In this document: positions 6,984 to 15,449 of the stretch, piece by piece | Position numbering within the stretch: position 1 is the first letter of the stretch | Layout: every line of letters starts with the position of its first letter | DNA from: Abiotrophia sp965245735 | GTDB lineage: Bacteria > Bacillota > Bacilli > Lactobacillales > Aerococcaceae | Direction: 5' to 3' | NCBI GenBank assembly: GCA_965245735.1 | Contig: CBDFAX010000011.1 | Coordinates: 1-55,386 of the forward strand | Length of the DNA: 55,386 bases | Notes under the pieces: generated by a model | Database searches by the model: none | What the model was told of the DNA's origin: nothing | Seen by the model: only the letters and a program-made list of their open reading frames with translations | Program-made: the position numbers and the translations under genes

Positions 6984-8199
6984 CCTCTTCTACTCCCGGT
7001 AGGATAGCAAAGAGGCCGCTCCCTACATGGGTAATGTATTCATTTAATTTGTCCTTGGTTCCGAGATTCTTCTGAACCTTAATAAATTGTTGGGGTTCCT
7101 TTTGGAAGGAAATAAAGAGCAAGCCCGCATCAAATTGCCCCGTACGCGGATCAATACCGTTGGCATAGGAAAAGGCTCTGCGGTAGATCTCCTCGCCCAC
7201 TTCTTTGGCCAGACGGACATGACAATCTTCTGGAATGACAAGGTTGCCCTTGTCATCTTTTAGTTCTAAATCTACCGGATCAAATTCATCAACCGCCCCA
7301 AGAGGCGCCCCACTGTCGCGGTGACGACCAAAGGTATTCTCTTGTTCCTTAAGACTGGTTCGATCCCAGGTTTCAAGATGCATTTGCACACGTCGCACAA
7401 TCAGATAGGTCCCATTTTTCATCCAATTGTCTTGGTCACACCAAATCACACGGTCAAAATCATCTTGGCTGGTCACATTAGCGGTTCCGTCCTTGAACCC
7501 AAAAAGGTTTCGAGGGGTAGAGCCCTGGCTGGTAATCGCGGCGTAGCCTGTCTGACTCCATTTAAGGGTCAGGTGTTCGCGCCCCTTGCGAAGCAAGTTA
7601 CGAACCGCATGAAAGGCCACCTGGGCATCTTCAGCACAAGCCTGGATACAAATATCTCCGCCTGTAAAAGCTTCTTGCAATTGGTCACGTGCGAACTTAG
7701 GTAAATCCTCAAGCTCAGGCAATTTTTTGCCAGTTAAATTTAGTTTTTCTAAGAAACTGGGACTGACCCCTACTGTAATGGTAAGGCGCTCAGTCCCCAT
7801 GCCGACCGCCTCGCCGGTATCGGTAGGCGGTAGCATGGTATTCGATTTATAAGCCTCAACCAGCTCACCCTGCATCATGCGAGCAATATAAGTTGTCCAC
7901 GACTTGAAAATACTACGTATTGTCTCCAAATCTTCCGTCGCCAAATCCAAAACGGCAAAATAGACCTGACGCTGGATGGGGGTGGTGATGCCTGACTGAC
8001 GCTTACCATAAAATGGAATGGCTTGGTTGGCATCTTCTTGGGCTTGAGCATCCTTGGGTAGAGTCCCACCAAAAAGTAATTTCATGATGCTCGGAGCCAT
8101 CATGGCTCCTGCCCCCATCATGCCCGCCTTCTTAATAAAATCGCGACGGGAAATAGGTTTGTCATACCATTTTTCGTCTGCTTTAGCGACCACTTTCAT
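6952..8199 (-). CDS. efeB: EfeB deferrochelatase/DyP-type haem peroxidase, Tat exported
   Basis: Haem-dependent dye-decolorising peroxidase of the EfeUOB iron system, 415 aa. The N-terminus carries a twin-arginine signal SRRDFIKK (17-24) with a hydrophobic stretch and likely cleavage near AQA (51-53). DyP hallmarks: GFKDGT with catalytic Asp237, VRR (distal Arg about 270) and HVRLA with the probable proximal haem His327. EfeB proteins oxidise ferrous iron or, as reported for E. coli, release iron from haem; the latter is debated. ATG at 8199 is only 3 nt from GGAGG, so GTG two codons on (8193) is also possible. It overlaps efeO by 17 bp. Its exporter TatAC is in the same operon. Confidence 0.95.
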   Translation of the reverse strand: MKVVAKADEKWYDKPISRRDFIKKAGMMGAGAMMAPSIMKLLFGGTLPKDAQAQEDANQAIPFYGKRQSGITTPIQRQVYFAVLDLATEDLETIRSIFKSWTTYIARMMQGELVEAYKSNTMLPPTDTGEAVGMGTERLTITVGVSPSFLEKLNLTGKKLPELEDLPKFARDQLQEAFTGGDICIQACAEDAQVAFHAVRNLLRKGREHLTLKWSQTGYAAITSQGSTPRNLFGFKDGTANVTSQDDFDRVIWCDQDNWMKNGTYLIVRRVQMHLETWDRTSLKEQENTFGRHRDSGAPLGAVDEFDPVDLELKDDKGNLVIPEDCHVRLAKEVGEEIYRRAFSYANGIDPRTGQFDAGLLFISFQKEPQQFIKVQKNLGTKDKLNEYITHVGSGLFAILPGVEEGGYLGQSLFE

Positions 8200-9055
8200 C
8201 AGCCTCCAAGATAACGGCCATTTGCGATAGGGGTTCCCCTAACTTAGTGACTGCCTCAGCTAGGGCTTTGGTTTCTTTCTCGTTTAATTCTGTATAGAGT
8301 TTGTAGTGGTCGGCATCTACTTTGTGGCTAGCCAAGAGATCATTGACTGCCTTGAATTTTTCAGTTAGGTTCTTAGCCAATTCAGGATCCTTGGCAGAAA
8401 TCTTATCCTTAAAGATATTGAAGATTTTTTCTGCCCCCGCAATATTAGCTTCAAAATCATAGAGGTCTGTATGAGAATAGATTTCTTCTTCGCCGGTAAT
8501 CTTGCTAGTAGCCACCTCATTAAGTAAGTCCACGGCGCCTGTCAGCATGTTTTCAGGTGTTACCTCAACTGTCGCGACTTTTGCCTTAAGCTCCTTAATA
8601 TCATCTACTAGCTGCTTTGCATAGGACACTGCAGGCTCGGTCTTGCCCTCTTCCCAAAGGATTTGTTCAATTTTGTGGAATCCAGACCAACCTTCTTCAG
8701 TTTGATTATCCTCTACATAGTCTGCTAGACGGTAGTCAATTTTAACATCAGATTCTGCAAAAAGCTCAGCGATAGGTTCTGACCGCTCATAGGCCTTACG
8801 AATCAATGGGTAAACTTTCTTAGCTTCGTCCAACTTCCCCTCTTGAATTAACTTAGCAAAGTTTTCAGTATCTTTTAGAAGCTGGTCAATTTCTGCACTA
8901 ACAAACTTCTTGTAAGCCTCAGTCTCAGCACTTAAATCTACTGATTGAGCAGATCTTGACTCCTCAGCTAATACAGAATAGCTAGTTAATGAAACAGTGG
9001 ATACTTGAGCTCCTAGTAGAGTGAGGACTGCTAACTTCTTCCAATTCTTTTTCAT
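8183..9055 (-). CDS. efeO: EfeO/EfeM-type iron-binding protein (imelysin domain)
   Basis: Extracytoplasmic component of the Efe system, 290 aa. Signal peptide 1-30 (VLA before EES). The mature part is one helical M75/imelysin domain with the metal motif GFHKIE (His127, Glu130). It lacks the cupredoxin domain of E. coli EfeO, so it is the short EfeM type. It also lacks a lipobox Cys, so it is predicted to be released or held by another contact rather than lipid anchored. First gene of the five-gene operon; ATG at 9055 with GGGAAGG close before it. Confidence 0.92.
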   Translation of the reverse strand: MKKNWKKLAVLTLLGAQVSTVSLTSYSVLAEESRSAQSVDLSAETEAYKKFVSAEIDQLLKDTENFAKLIQEGKLDEAKKVYPLIRKAYERSEPIAELFAESDVKIDYRLADYVEDNQTEEGWSGFHKIEQILWEEGKTEPAVSYAKQLVDDIKELKAKVATVEVTPENMLTGAVDLLNEVATSKITGEEEIYSHTDLYDFEANIAGAEKIFNIFKDKISAKDPELAKNLTEKFKAVNDLLASHKVDADHYKLYTELNEKETKALAEAVTKLGEPLSQMAVILEADESGR

Positions 9056-9145
9056 TTACCTTCCCGCCTTTGTCGATAGATTTCTTGATAAGACTATCAT
9101 ACCCTATTGTAGTAAGAAAGAATACCCTTTCTAAATAAAAGAGAA

Positions 9146-9197
9146 TTAGTTCTACTAAGGAATTACTTATTATAATGTCGAACGAAGGATCTATTAA
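9146..9197 (-). promoter_or_regulatory. Candidate efe operon promoter and dyad
   Basis: Minus-strand TTAATA (9192-9197), 17 bp, TATAAT (9169-9174). Just downstream of the predicted start point a dyad TTAGT (9146-9150) / ACTAA (9154-9158) could be a metal-regulator site. No good Fur box is visible. The leader would be about 105 nt. Confidence 0.4.
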
Positions 9198-9200
9198 TAC

Positions 9201-9228
9201 AAAAAAACGACCTGTTATAAGGTCGTTT
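9201..9228 (-). terminator. Terminator of the pip unit
   Basis: Perfect 9-bp stem AAACGACCT (9205-9213) / AGGTCGTTT (9220-9228), 6-nt loop, then a run of seven T in all on the minus strand; 7 bp past the pip stop. Confidence 0.88.
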
Positions 9229-9234
9229 AGCTCT

Positions 9235-10185
9235 CTATGACATTTGGTCTTGTTTAATAGCTTCCATTGCCCCTAGTAAGGCATCAAAGAGTGGCGCATC
9301 CTGAGGCGAATGGCCTGCTTCTTCGACAATTTGGAACTTAGCATGTGGACAAGCCTGTGCTAAGGCATAGGCCCCACTCGGACGGCAATCGACGTCATAA
9401 CGGCCATGAAAGATTGACATCGGAATATCCTTGAGTAAATGGGCACGATTGAGGATGTAGTTGTCCTCTCCCCAGAACATCTTGTTAGCAAAATAATGGG
9501 CTTCAAGTAGGCCGAGTGAACGGTCAACAGGCGCTAGCTCTGCATCTGGAGCTGGGAAATTTGGTCGTAGCGTAATAACGGATCCTTCCCAGGCACTCCA
9601 GCGTTTCATTGCTTCTTCTGCTAGGGCCTGATCTGCCCCAATCATTCGGCGATAGTAGGCTGCTACTAAATCATCTTGTTCTTCTTGAGGGATAAAATCT
9701 CTAAACAAGGCAAAGGCTTCAGGATAAAACTCGCTAGCGCCAAACTGGAAGAGCCAATCAGAATCTTCCTGACGACCAAGGAAGATACCACGAAGAATCA
9801 AACTCTTGACTCTATCAGCATGGTGGATAGCGTAAGTCAAGGCCAAGGTCGAGCCATAGCTGCCGCCAAAGACATGCCAGTCCTCAATGTCGAGTGTCTG
9901 TCGAATAATCTCCAAGTCCGCAACGCTATCTAAAACCGTGTTTGCTTCTAGCGAGAGGAAGGGCTGACTTTTGCCGCAACCACGTTGATCAACCAGCACA
10001 ATCCGATAAAATTCAGGATCGAAGAAACGTCGGGACGACTCGCCAACCTGCCCACCTGGTCCGCCGTGCAAGAAAACCACAGGACAGCCTGCCGGATTAC
10101 CAGCTTCTTCCACATAAAGGGTATGTCCAGAACCAACTGGAATATGATGCGTCGCAAAGACGGGCGTATTTAGATAACCTAGCAT
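9235..10185 (-). CDS. pip: Proline iminopeptidase (peptidase family S33)
   Basis: Cytosolic alpha/beta hydrolase that removes N-terminal proline from peptides, 316 aa. Oxyanion motif HGGPGG (40-45), DQRGCGKS (66-73), nucleophile elbow GGSYGS with Ser109, the acid in HGRYDVDCRP and the catalytic His in EAGHSPQD near the C-terminus are all present. These fit bacterial S33 prolyl aminopeptidases in length and sequence. Its start overlaps the folA stop by 7 bp and AAGGAGG precedes it, so it is the distal gene of the ABC-F/thyA/folA unit and ends at a strong terminator. It would serve peptide nitrogen use together with the oligopeptide importer elsewhere in the window. Confidence 0.93.
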   Translation of the reverse strand: MLGYLNTPVFATHHIPVGSGHTLYVEEAGNPAGCPVVFLHGGPGGQVGESSRRFFDPEFYRIVLVDQRGCGKSQPFLSLEANTVLDSVADLEIIRQTLDIEDWHVFGGSYGSTLALTYAIHHADRVKSLILRGIFLGRQEDSDWLFQFGASEFYPEAFALFRDFIPQEEQDDLVAAYYRRMIGADQALAEEAMKRWSAWEGSVITLRPNFPAPDAELAPVDRSLGLLEAHYFANKMFWGEDNYILNRAHLLKDIPMSIFHGRYDVDCRPSGAYALAQACPHAKFQIVEEAGHSPQDAPLFDALLGAMEAIKQDQMS

Positions 10186-10688
10186 GATACTTCCTCCTTA
10201 GAGCGGCGCTCCCACCATTCAAATTGATGGGCATAGTGATTTTTATCATCAACCAACCCTTCTTGGATTTTTACACACTGCCACTGGTCTTGATCTAGGT
10301 CAGCGACAAAGGTATCTGCCGGAAAGGTTGCCTTAATCTGCGTACGGATAACTCGGTCAGCTAAAGGCAATAAGGCAGCAAAAATTTCTGCACCCCCGAT
10401 GACCATGACTTCTTGATCTTGCGCCAAGCTTGTGATTTCTTCTAAGTCATGAACACGGTGTAGGCCTTCAATCTCAGACTTATAGTCTTCTTGGCGAGTC
10501 AAGACATAACTAGTTCGCCCTGGTAAGAGACGGCAGCCCATGGATTCAAAGGTCTTGCGACCCATCAAAATAGCATGACCGAGTGTCACTTGCTTAAAAA
10601 ACTTGAGGTCATTAGGCAAGTGCCAAGGCAGTTGATTTTGATAGCCAATCCCGCCCGCTTGGTCTTGGGCGTATACAAGAGTCAGCAT
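10179..10688 (-). CDS. folA: Dihydrofolate reductase
   Basis: Reduces dihydrofolate to tetrahydrofolate with NADPH. 169 aa, the usual length. The N-terminus has the family start LVYAQDQAGGIGYQNQLPWH; the active-site acid is in PNDLKFFK (Asp about 27), followed by ILMGRKTFESMG and a nucleotide-binding VMVIGGAEIF segment near 94-103. It sits 32 bp downstream of thyA, the enzyme that generates dihydrofolate; thyA-folA pairs are common in Firmicutes. Good AAAGGAAG ribosome site upstream of ATG 10688. Confidence 0.97.
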   Translation of the reverse strand: MLTLVYAQDQAGGIGYQNQLPWHLPNDLKFFKQVTLGHAILMGRKTFESMGCRLLPGRTSYVLTRQEDYKSEIEGLHRVHDLEEITSLAQDQEVMVIGGAEIFAALLPLADRVIRTQIKATFPADTFVADLDQDQWQCVKIQEGLVDDKNHYAHQFEWWERRSKEEVSC

Positions 10689-10720
10689 GGTGATTTTCTT
10701 CCTTTCTATGTAAGGATGTT

Positions 10721-11662
10721 TTAGACAGCAATCGGAGCCTTAATGGTTGGCCAAGGCTCATAGCCTAATAGACGAATTTGGTCAGTAGAGACTTGATCAA
10801 ATTGCTCGAAATGGTCAATTTCCAATTGTGGCAGTGGCTTAGGCTCTCGGCTCAAGAGGGTCTCCGCCGCCTCCAAATGATTGAGATAGAGATGAGCATC
10901 TCCCAAGGTATGCACAAAGTCCCCCACCTCTAGACCACATTCTTTGGCAATCAAATGGGTTAAGAGCGCATAGGAAGCAATGTTAAAAGGCACACCTAAG
11001 AAAACATCTGCACTGCGCTGGTAGAGCTGACAGGATAACTTGCCGTCATGCACATAAAACTGGAAGAGTGTGTGGCAAGGGGGCAGAGCCATACTAGGCA
11101 CATCCTCAGGATTCCAAGCTGACACAATTAAGCGTCTAGAATCCGGAGAATGCTTAATCATGTCAATGAGCTGGCTAATTTGGTCCAAAGTCTCACCATT
11201 TCGGAGAGGCCAAGAGCGCCATTGAGCTCCGTAGACATTACCTAAATTACCATAGCGTTCAGCAAAGTCATCATCAGTCAAAACTCGTTCATTAAAGGCT
11301 GCTAATTCCTGCTGGTAGATTTCATTAAAGTCTGGATCAGCTACTGCACGCAAGCCAAAATCAGTCATATCAGGGCCATAATAGTCAGGAGACTCCACAT
11401 AGCGTTTGAAGGCCCACTCGTCCCAAATGTGATTATTGTGTTCTAGTAAGTAGCGGACATTGGTATCACCGCGTAAAAACCAGAGTAATTCGCTCTTAAT
11501 CAAGCCAAAGGGTACGCGTTTAGTCGTCACCATGGGAAAGCCTTGGCTCAAATCAAAACGCATCTGATAACCAAAAATACTTTTGGTCCCAACCCCAGTA
11601 CGGTCAGTTTTAACATGACCTTCTGCTAGGATCTTTTTGACTAATTCTTGATATTGTTGCAT
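10721..11662 (-). CDS. thyA: Thymidylate synthase
   Basis: Methylates dUMP to dTMP using methylene-tetrahydrofolate. 313 aa, of the long L. casei type with a roughly 50-residue insert in the small domain (about 88-138). Catalytic Cys196 in LPPCHTLFQFYV; phosphate-binding Arg in KTDRTGVGT (about 21); SRRLIVSAWNP and the QRSADVFLGVPFN motif are intact. AAAGGAG lies upstream of ATG 11662. It lies 37 bp after the ABC-F stop with no terminator between, so transcription probably comes from the ABC-F promoter. Confidence 0.98.
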   Translation of the reverse strand: MQQYQELVKKILAEGHVKTDRTGVGTKSIFGYQMRFDLSQGFPMVTTKRVPFGLIKSELLWFLRGDTNVRYLLEHNNHIWDEWAFKRYVESPDYYGPDMTDFGLRAVADPDFNEIYQQELAAFNERVLTDDDFAERYGNLGNVYGAQWRSWPLRNGETLDQISQLIDMIKHSPDSRRLIVSAWNPEDVPSMALPPCHTLFQFYVHDGKLSCQLYQRSADVFLGVPFNIASYALLTHLIAKECGLEVGDFVHTLGDAHLYLNHLEAAETLLSREPKPLPQLEIDHFEQFDQVSTDQIRLLGYEPWPTIKAPIAV

Positions 11663-11699
11663 ATGCTTCTCCTTTGCTTGGCTTTTTTCTTACAGCGTC

Positions 11700-13574
11700 T
11701 TATGGCGCCAATTCACTTAAATAGTCATATCGCTCATAAAGATGGTAGAGGTGAGCTTCGGTCGCTTCCAACTCTTCTTGAAGACTCATTAATTGGCCAG
11801 CATCTTGATTGTTGGCTTCCATGTCTTCCTGAATCTGAGTGAGACGGTTTTCAGCGGCCTCAATCGCCTCCTCAATTCCTGCCCATTCTTTCTTCTCTTC
11901 ATAGCTTAACTTTTTCTGTTCACGTTTTGGTTTATTGCTTGGAGCAGGAGCTAACTTTTCCTTTTCAGGGACTGTCTGCTCCTTAGCAAGGTAGTCAGAA
12001 TAACTGCCCCAATAGGTGGTATAAGCCCCTTGCCCCTCTAAAATCAGATACTGGTCTACCGTCTTATCTAAGAAATAACGATCGTGAGATACCACGACGA
12101 CAAGCCCTTCAAATTGGCTTAAATAATCCTCTAAGACAGTTAGGGTATCAATATCTAGGTCGTTAGTCGGCTCGTCTAAGAAGAGGACGTTGGGTTCCTG
12201 AATTAAGAGCGAAAGTAGATAAAGCCGACGTTTCTCTCCCCCTGACAAACTTGAAATGTTAGAACCATGACTAACCCGAGGGAAATTGAATTGTTCTAGC
12301 ATCTGTGCGGCACTTTTGGTGCGTCCATCAGGACTGACAAAATTATCGGCGATTTGCGTCAGATAGGCTAAAATCCTCATATCCCCCGGCAAATCTTGAT
12401 CTAATTGGCGATAGTAGGCTAGCCGGACCGTCTGCCCTAGCTTCAAAGTTCCGGCCGCTAAGTTATGATAGCCTGCGAGGGTATTAAGAAAAGTCGTCTT
12501 GCCGACCCCATTTGCACCAATCAGCCCAATACGTTCACCTTTGGTGAAGTGCTTAGTATAGTCTTGAATGACAACTTGCTGCCCCACTTCAATACGCGCC
12601 TGTTCCAACTCAATAATCTGATTACCGATTCGTTGTTGGTCAAATTCAAAACCAGAGGTCTCTAGGCTATCTTGGCGAGAAGCAATTTCTTCTTTCAATT
12701 GGTCGAATCGCTCGATTCGGGCTTGTTGTTTAGTCGTTCTAGCCTTGGCTCCTTTTCGCATCCAAGCTAGTTCGGCTTGATAGAGCTTGTCTTGCTTGTC
12801 TTGCATTCTTTCTTCAAGCGCGAGTTCTGTTGCTTTTTTCTCTAAATAAGCTTGGTAGTTGCCACTATATTCGCGGAAACGACCGTGTCTTAACTCAACA
12901 ATCTTATTAACGGTCCGCTCCAAGAAATAGCGATCATGGGTGACCAAGAGTAGCGCGCCCTTGTAGGAAGCAAGATATTTTTCCAGCCACTGCACAGAAT
13001 TGACATCCAAATGGTTAGTCGGCTCATCTAAGATAAGCAAATCTGGCTCAGCAATGAGGACTTGGGCAATGCCAATTCTTTTATGTTCCCCACCTGAGCA
13101 GTCTCCCACCCGTTGATTGAGATTAACAAGACCTAATTGAGTCAAGACGGTCTTGGCTTTAACTTCAATCTGCCAAGCATCTGCCTGATTCATTGCTTCT
13201 GTGATAGACTGAAAGGCTTCCTGAAGCTTGCCATTATCAGGATTTGATAACAAGGCAAGATTGGCCGCCTCATAGTCATGCAAGAGCTTCAATTCTGGCG
13301 TATCTCCCGCAAAGACCGTATCTAAAATGGTCTGGTTAGGATCTAACTCAGGATTCTGGGCCAAATAGGCAATGCGATAATCCTTTGGCTTATCAATAGT
13401 GCCTTGGTCATAATCGGTTTGGTCAGCTAGCACCTTTAAGAAGGAACTTTTACCGGTCCCGTTAGGTCCAATCAAGCCAATACGATCCCCTGTCCGAATG
13501 GCAAAGTCGATGCCTGCCAGCAAGGTTTTGGTTCCATAGGTTTTCTCTAATCCTGTGACTGCTAAGGTCTTCAT
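11700..13574 (-). CDS. ABC-F family ATPase, Uup/YfmR-like
   Basis: Soluble tandem-ATPase ribosome factor, 624 aa, no membrane segments. First domain with Walker A GPNGTGKS (about 36-43) and signature CSGGEHKR; the charged linker between domains (about 240-310); second domain with GANGVGKT and LSGGEKRR; then a C-terminal coiled coil (about 540-624, many E/K/Q). The order and C-terminal extension match Uup of E. coli and YfmR of B. subtilis, which act on stalled ribosomes. A resistance-type ABC-F is less likely because the interdomain linker is ordinary in length. Own promoter at 13604-13632. Confidence 0.9.
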   Translation of the reverse strand: MKTLAVTGLEKTYGTKTLLAGIDFAIRTGDRIGLIGPNGTGKSSFLKVLADQTDYDQGTIDKPKDYRIAYLAQNPELDPNQTILDTVFAGDTPELKLLHDYEAANLALLSNPDNGKLQEAFQSITEAMNQADAWQIEVKAKTVLTQLGLVNLNQRVGDCSGGEHKRIGIAQVLIAEPDLLILDEPTNHLDVNSVQWLEKYLASYKGALLLVTHDRYFLERTVNKIVELRHGRFREYSGNYQAYLEKKATELALEERMQDKQDKLYQAELAWMRKGAKARTTKQQARIERFDQLKEEIASRQDSLETSGFEFDQQRIGNQIIELEQARIEVGQQVVIQDYTKHFTKGERIGLIGANGVGKTTFLNTLAGYHNLAAGTLKLGQTVRLAYYRQLDQDLPGDMRILAYLTQIADNFVSPDGRTKSAAQMLEQFNFPRVSHGSNISSLSGGEKRRLYLLSLLIQEPNVLFLDEPTNDLDIDTLTVLEDYLSQFEGLVVVVSHDRYFLDKTVDQYLILEGQGAYTTYWGSYSDYLAKEQTVPEKEKLAPAPSNKPKREQKKLSYEEKKEWAGIEEAIEAAENRLTQIQEDMEANNQDAGQLMSLQEELEATEAHLYHLYERYDYLSELAP

Positions 13575-13603
13575 GTCATCATTCCCTCATTGTAACTCTG
13601 TTT

Positions 13604-13632
13604 ATTATAGCAAATTTGACTGATTAAGTCTA
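13604..13632 (-). promoter_or_regulatory. Promoter of the ABC-F/thyA/folA/pip unit
   Basis: Extended -10 TGCTATAAT (minus; TATAAT at 13604-13609, TGC at 13610-13612) with TAGACT (13627-13632) 17 bp upstream. Confidence 0.6.
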
Positions 13633-13643
13633 AGCCCTAATAG

Positions 13644-15356
13644 CTAGGCGAACTGGGCCCGATAAAGAGCCGCATAATGACCATCTAAAGCCAATAGTTC
13701 CTGGTGGCTACCGGATTCTACCACTCCCGCCTCAGTTACTACCACTATGCGGTCCACATGCTGAATAGTGGCTAAACGATGGGCAATCACGAGACTGGTC
13801 CGACCTTTGGCTAATTGATCAAAGGACTGTTGGATATACTGCTCGGTTTGCGTATCTAAGGCGCTAGTTGCCTCATCTAAGATTAGTATGGAAGGATTCT
13901 TGAGGAAGATTCTCGCAATCGACAGACGTTGCTTCTGCCCACCAGATAAGCGTACACCTCGTTCCCCAATGGCAGTATCCAAGCCATCAGGTAATTGCTC
14001 GATGACTTGATCTAGTTTAGCCGCACGAATGGCCTCTTCCACCTCAGCCTCACTTGCATCTAATCTACCATAGAGGACATTCTCCCGGATGGTCCCGTCG
14101 AACAAGAAAACATCCTGTTGGACAATCCCAATCTGTTGTCTGAGTGAAGCCAAAGTGTATTCCCGTATGTCCTTGCCATCAATCAAGACTTGGCCCGACG
14201 TTACATCATAAAAACGTGGCAAAAGATTGACCATACTGGACTTACCTGCCCCACTTGGCCCGACTAAGGCCACGCTCTCACCGGGTGCAATGGACAGGTT
14301 CAATTGAGAAATAACGGGACGCCCCTCTTCATAGGCCAGTTCCACATTACGATAATCTATTTGACCTTGGAAGTGTGGCGCTGGCTGGGCATCAGGTAAA
14401 TCTTGAACCGTAACCGGCTTAGCTAATTCATGTCTGAAACGTTTGAAACCCGCAAAGCCCTTTGGATAGGTTTCAATCATGATATTAATACTTTCAATCG
14501 GCTTAACAAAGGTATTAGCCAAGAGGACAAAGCCTACTAATTGGCCTGTCGTTAGCTCCCCTTTGAGGGTGAAATAGGCCCCGGACACTAAGGCAATTAG
14601 GGTAATAATACGCATCAAGACATAGTTAAAGGCGCTAGAAGCCGCCATGGTTTGATAGAATTTAAGCTTATTCTCGCGATAATCTTGAATAAGGCCTTCA
14701 AACCTTTCTTCTTCATGGGCTTCATTAGCGAATGCCTTGACTACGCGGATGCCACTGAGGCTGTTGGATAAGCCGGCGTTAAATTCACCCAATTGACGAT
14801 AGACTTGGCTATTAATACGTCCCATTTTCTTATTAAAGATAGCCAGTGCAACTCCCAAGATTGGCACTAGTATCACTGTCCCAATAGCTAATTGCACATG
14901 GACCTGCAACATGAGCCAAAAAGCCCCTACCAAACTCATTAGGGTAATGAATAAGTCTTCAGGCCCATGATGGGCTAACTCCCCGATTTCGAACAAGTCA
15001 CTGGTTAGCCGCGACATGAGCTCCCCTGTCTGCTTATTATCGAAATACTCAAAGGACTGTCTTTGGAAGTATTGGAAAAGCTGACGTCGCATATCGGTCT
15101 CAATGGTAATGCCCAACTTATGGCCTAGGTAGACTACAATGTACTTCATCACCATATTGAAGAGGTAGAAGGCAAGCAACAAGAGGCAGACCCAAATAAC
15201 CGTCTGATAATGACCTGTCGGCAAGATGGTATCTATGACCCGATTGACAACAAATGGAAAAATCAACTCTAACATCGCTGAGATTACGGCGCAGCCAAAG
15301 TCAATCATGAATAGCTTCTTATACGGCTTGTAATAGGCAAAAAAATCGCGTAACAC
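13644..15356 (-). CDS. ABC exporter half-transporter (YwjA/MsbA-like)
   Basis: 570-aa fused permease/ATPase: six-helix ABC transmembrane domain (about 1-310), then an ATPase domain with Walker A GPSGAGKSS (about 368-376), signature LSGGQKQR, Walker B ILILDEATSALD and the H-loop IAHRL. Resembles Bacillus YwjA and lipid/multidrug half-transporters, which act as homodimers; the substrate is not deducible. The start is GTG at 15356 with AAAGGA 9 nt or so upstream. It stands alone, between the lic block terminator and the ABC-F promoter. Confidence 0.9.
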   Translation of the reverse strand: MLRDFFAYYKPYKKLFMIDFGCAVISAMLELIFPFVVNRVIDTILPTGHYQTVIWVCLLLLAFYLFNMVMKYIVVYLGHKLGITIETDMRRQLFQYFQRQSFEYFDNKQTGELMSRLTSDLFEIGELAHHGPEDLFITLMSLVGAFWLMLQVHVQLAIGTVILVPILGVALAIFNKKMGRINSQVYRQLGEFNAGLSNSLSGIRVVKAFANEAHEEERFEGLIQDYRENKLKFYQTMAASSAFNYVLMRIITLIALVSGAYFTLKGELTTGQLVGFVLLANTFVKPIESINIMIETYPKGFAGFKRFRHELAKPVTVQDLPDAQPAPHFQGQIDYRNVELAYEEGRPVISQLNLSIAPGESVALVGPSGAGKSSMVNLLPRFYDVTSGQVLIDGKDIREYTLASLRQQIGIVQQDVFLFDGTIRENVLYGRLDASEAEVEEAIRAAKLDQVIEQLPDGLDTAIGERGVRLSGGQKQRLSIARIFLKNPSILILDEATSALDTQTEQYIQQSFDQLAKGRTSLVIAHRLATIQHVDRIVVVTEAGVVESGSHQELLALDGHYAALYRAQFA

Positions 15357-15374
15357 TCACATCATCCTTTCTCA

Positions 15375-15402
15375 TAAAAAGGCTGACCCTCTGGTCAGCC
15401 TT
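15375..15402 (-). terminator. Terminator of the tarI-tarJ-licD unit
   Basis: Perfect 10-bp stem AAGGCTGACC (15379-15388) / GGTCAGCCTT (15393-15402) with a 4-nt loop and a T tract on the minus strand. It is 47 bp past the licD stop. Confidence 0.88.
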
Positions 15403-15449
15403 GTTTTGGCTAAATACTGTTAATCCATAGCTAGGTTAGAGACTTCCCC

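Noticed and set aside
9160..9176. PerR box before efeO (TTATAATAAGTAATT)
   Set aside because: Only the left half matches, and it is explained by the -10 box.
11663..11699. Separate promoter for thyA
   Set aside because: The 37-bp gap holds only the ribosome site; no -10/-35 pair is visible, so read-through from the ABC-F gene is assumed.
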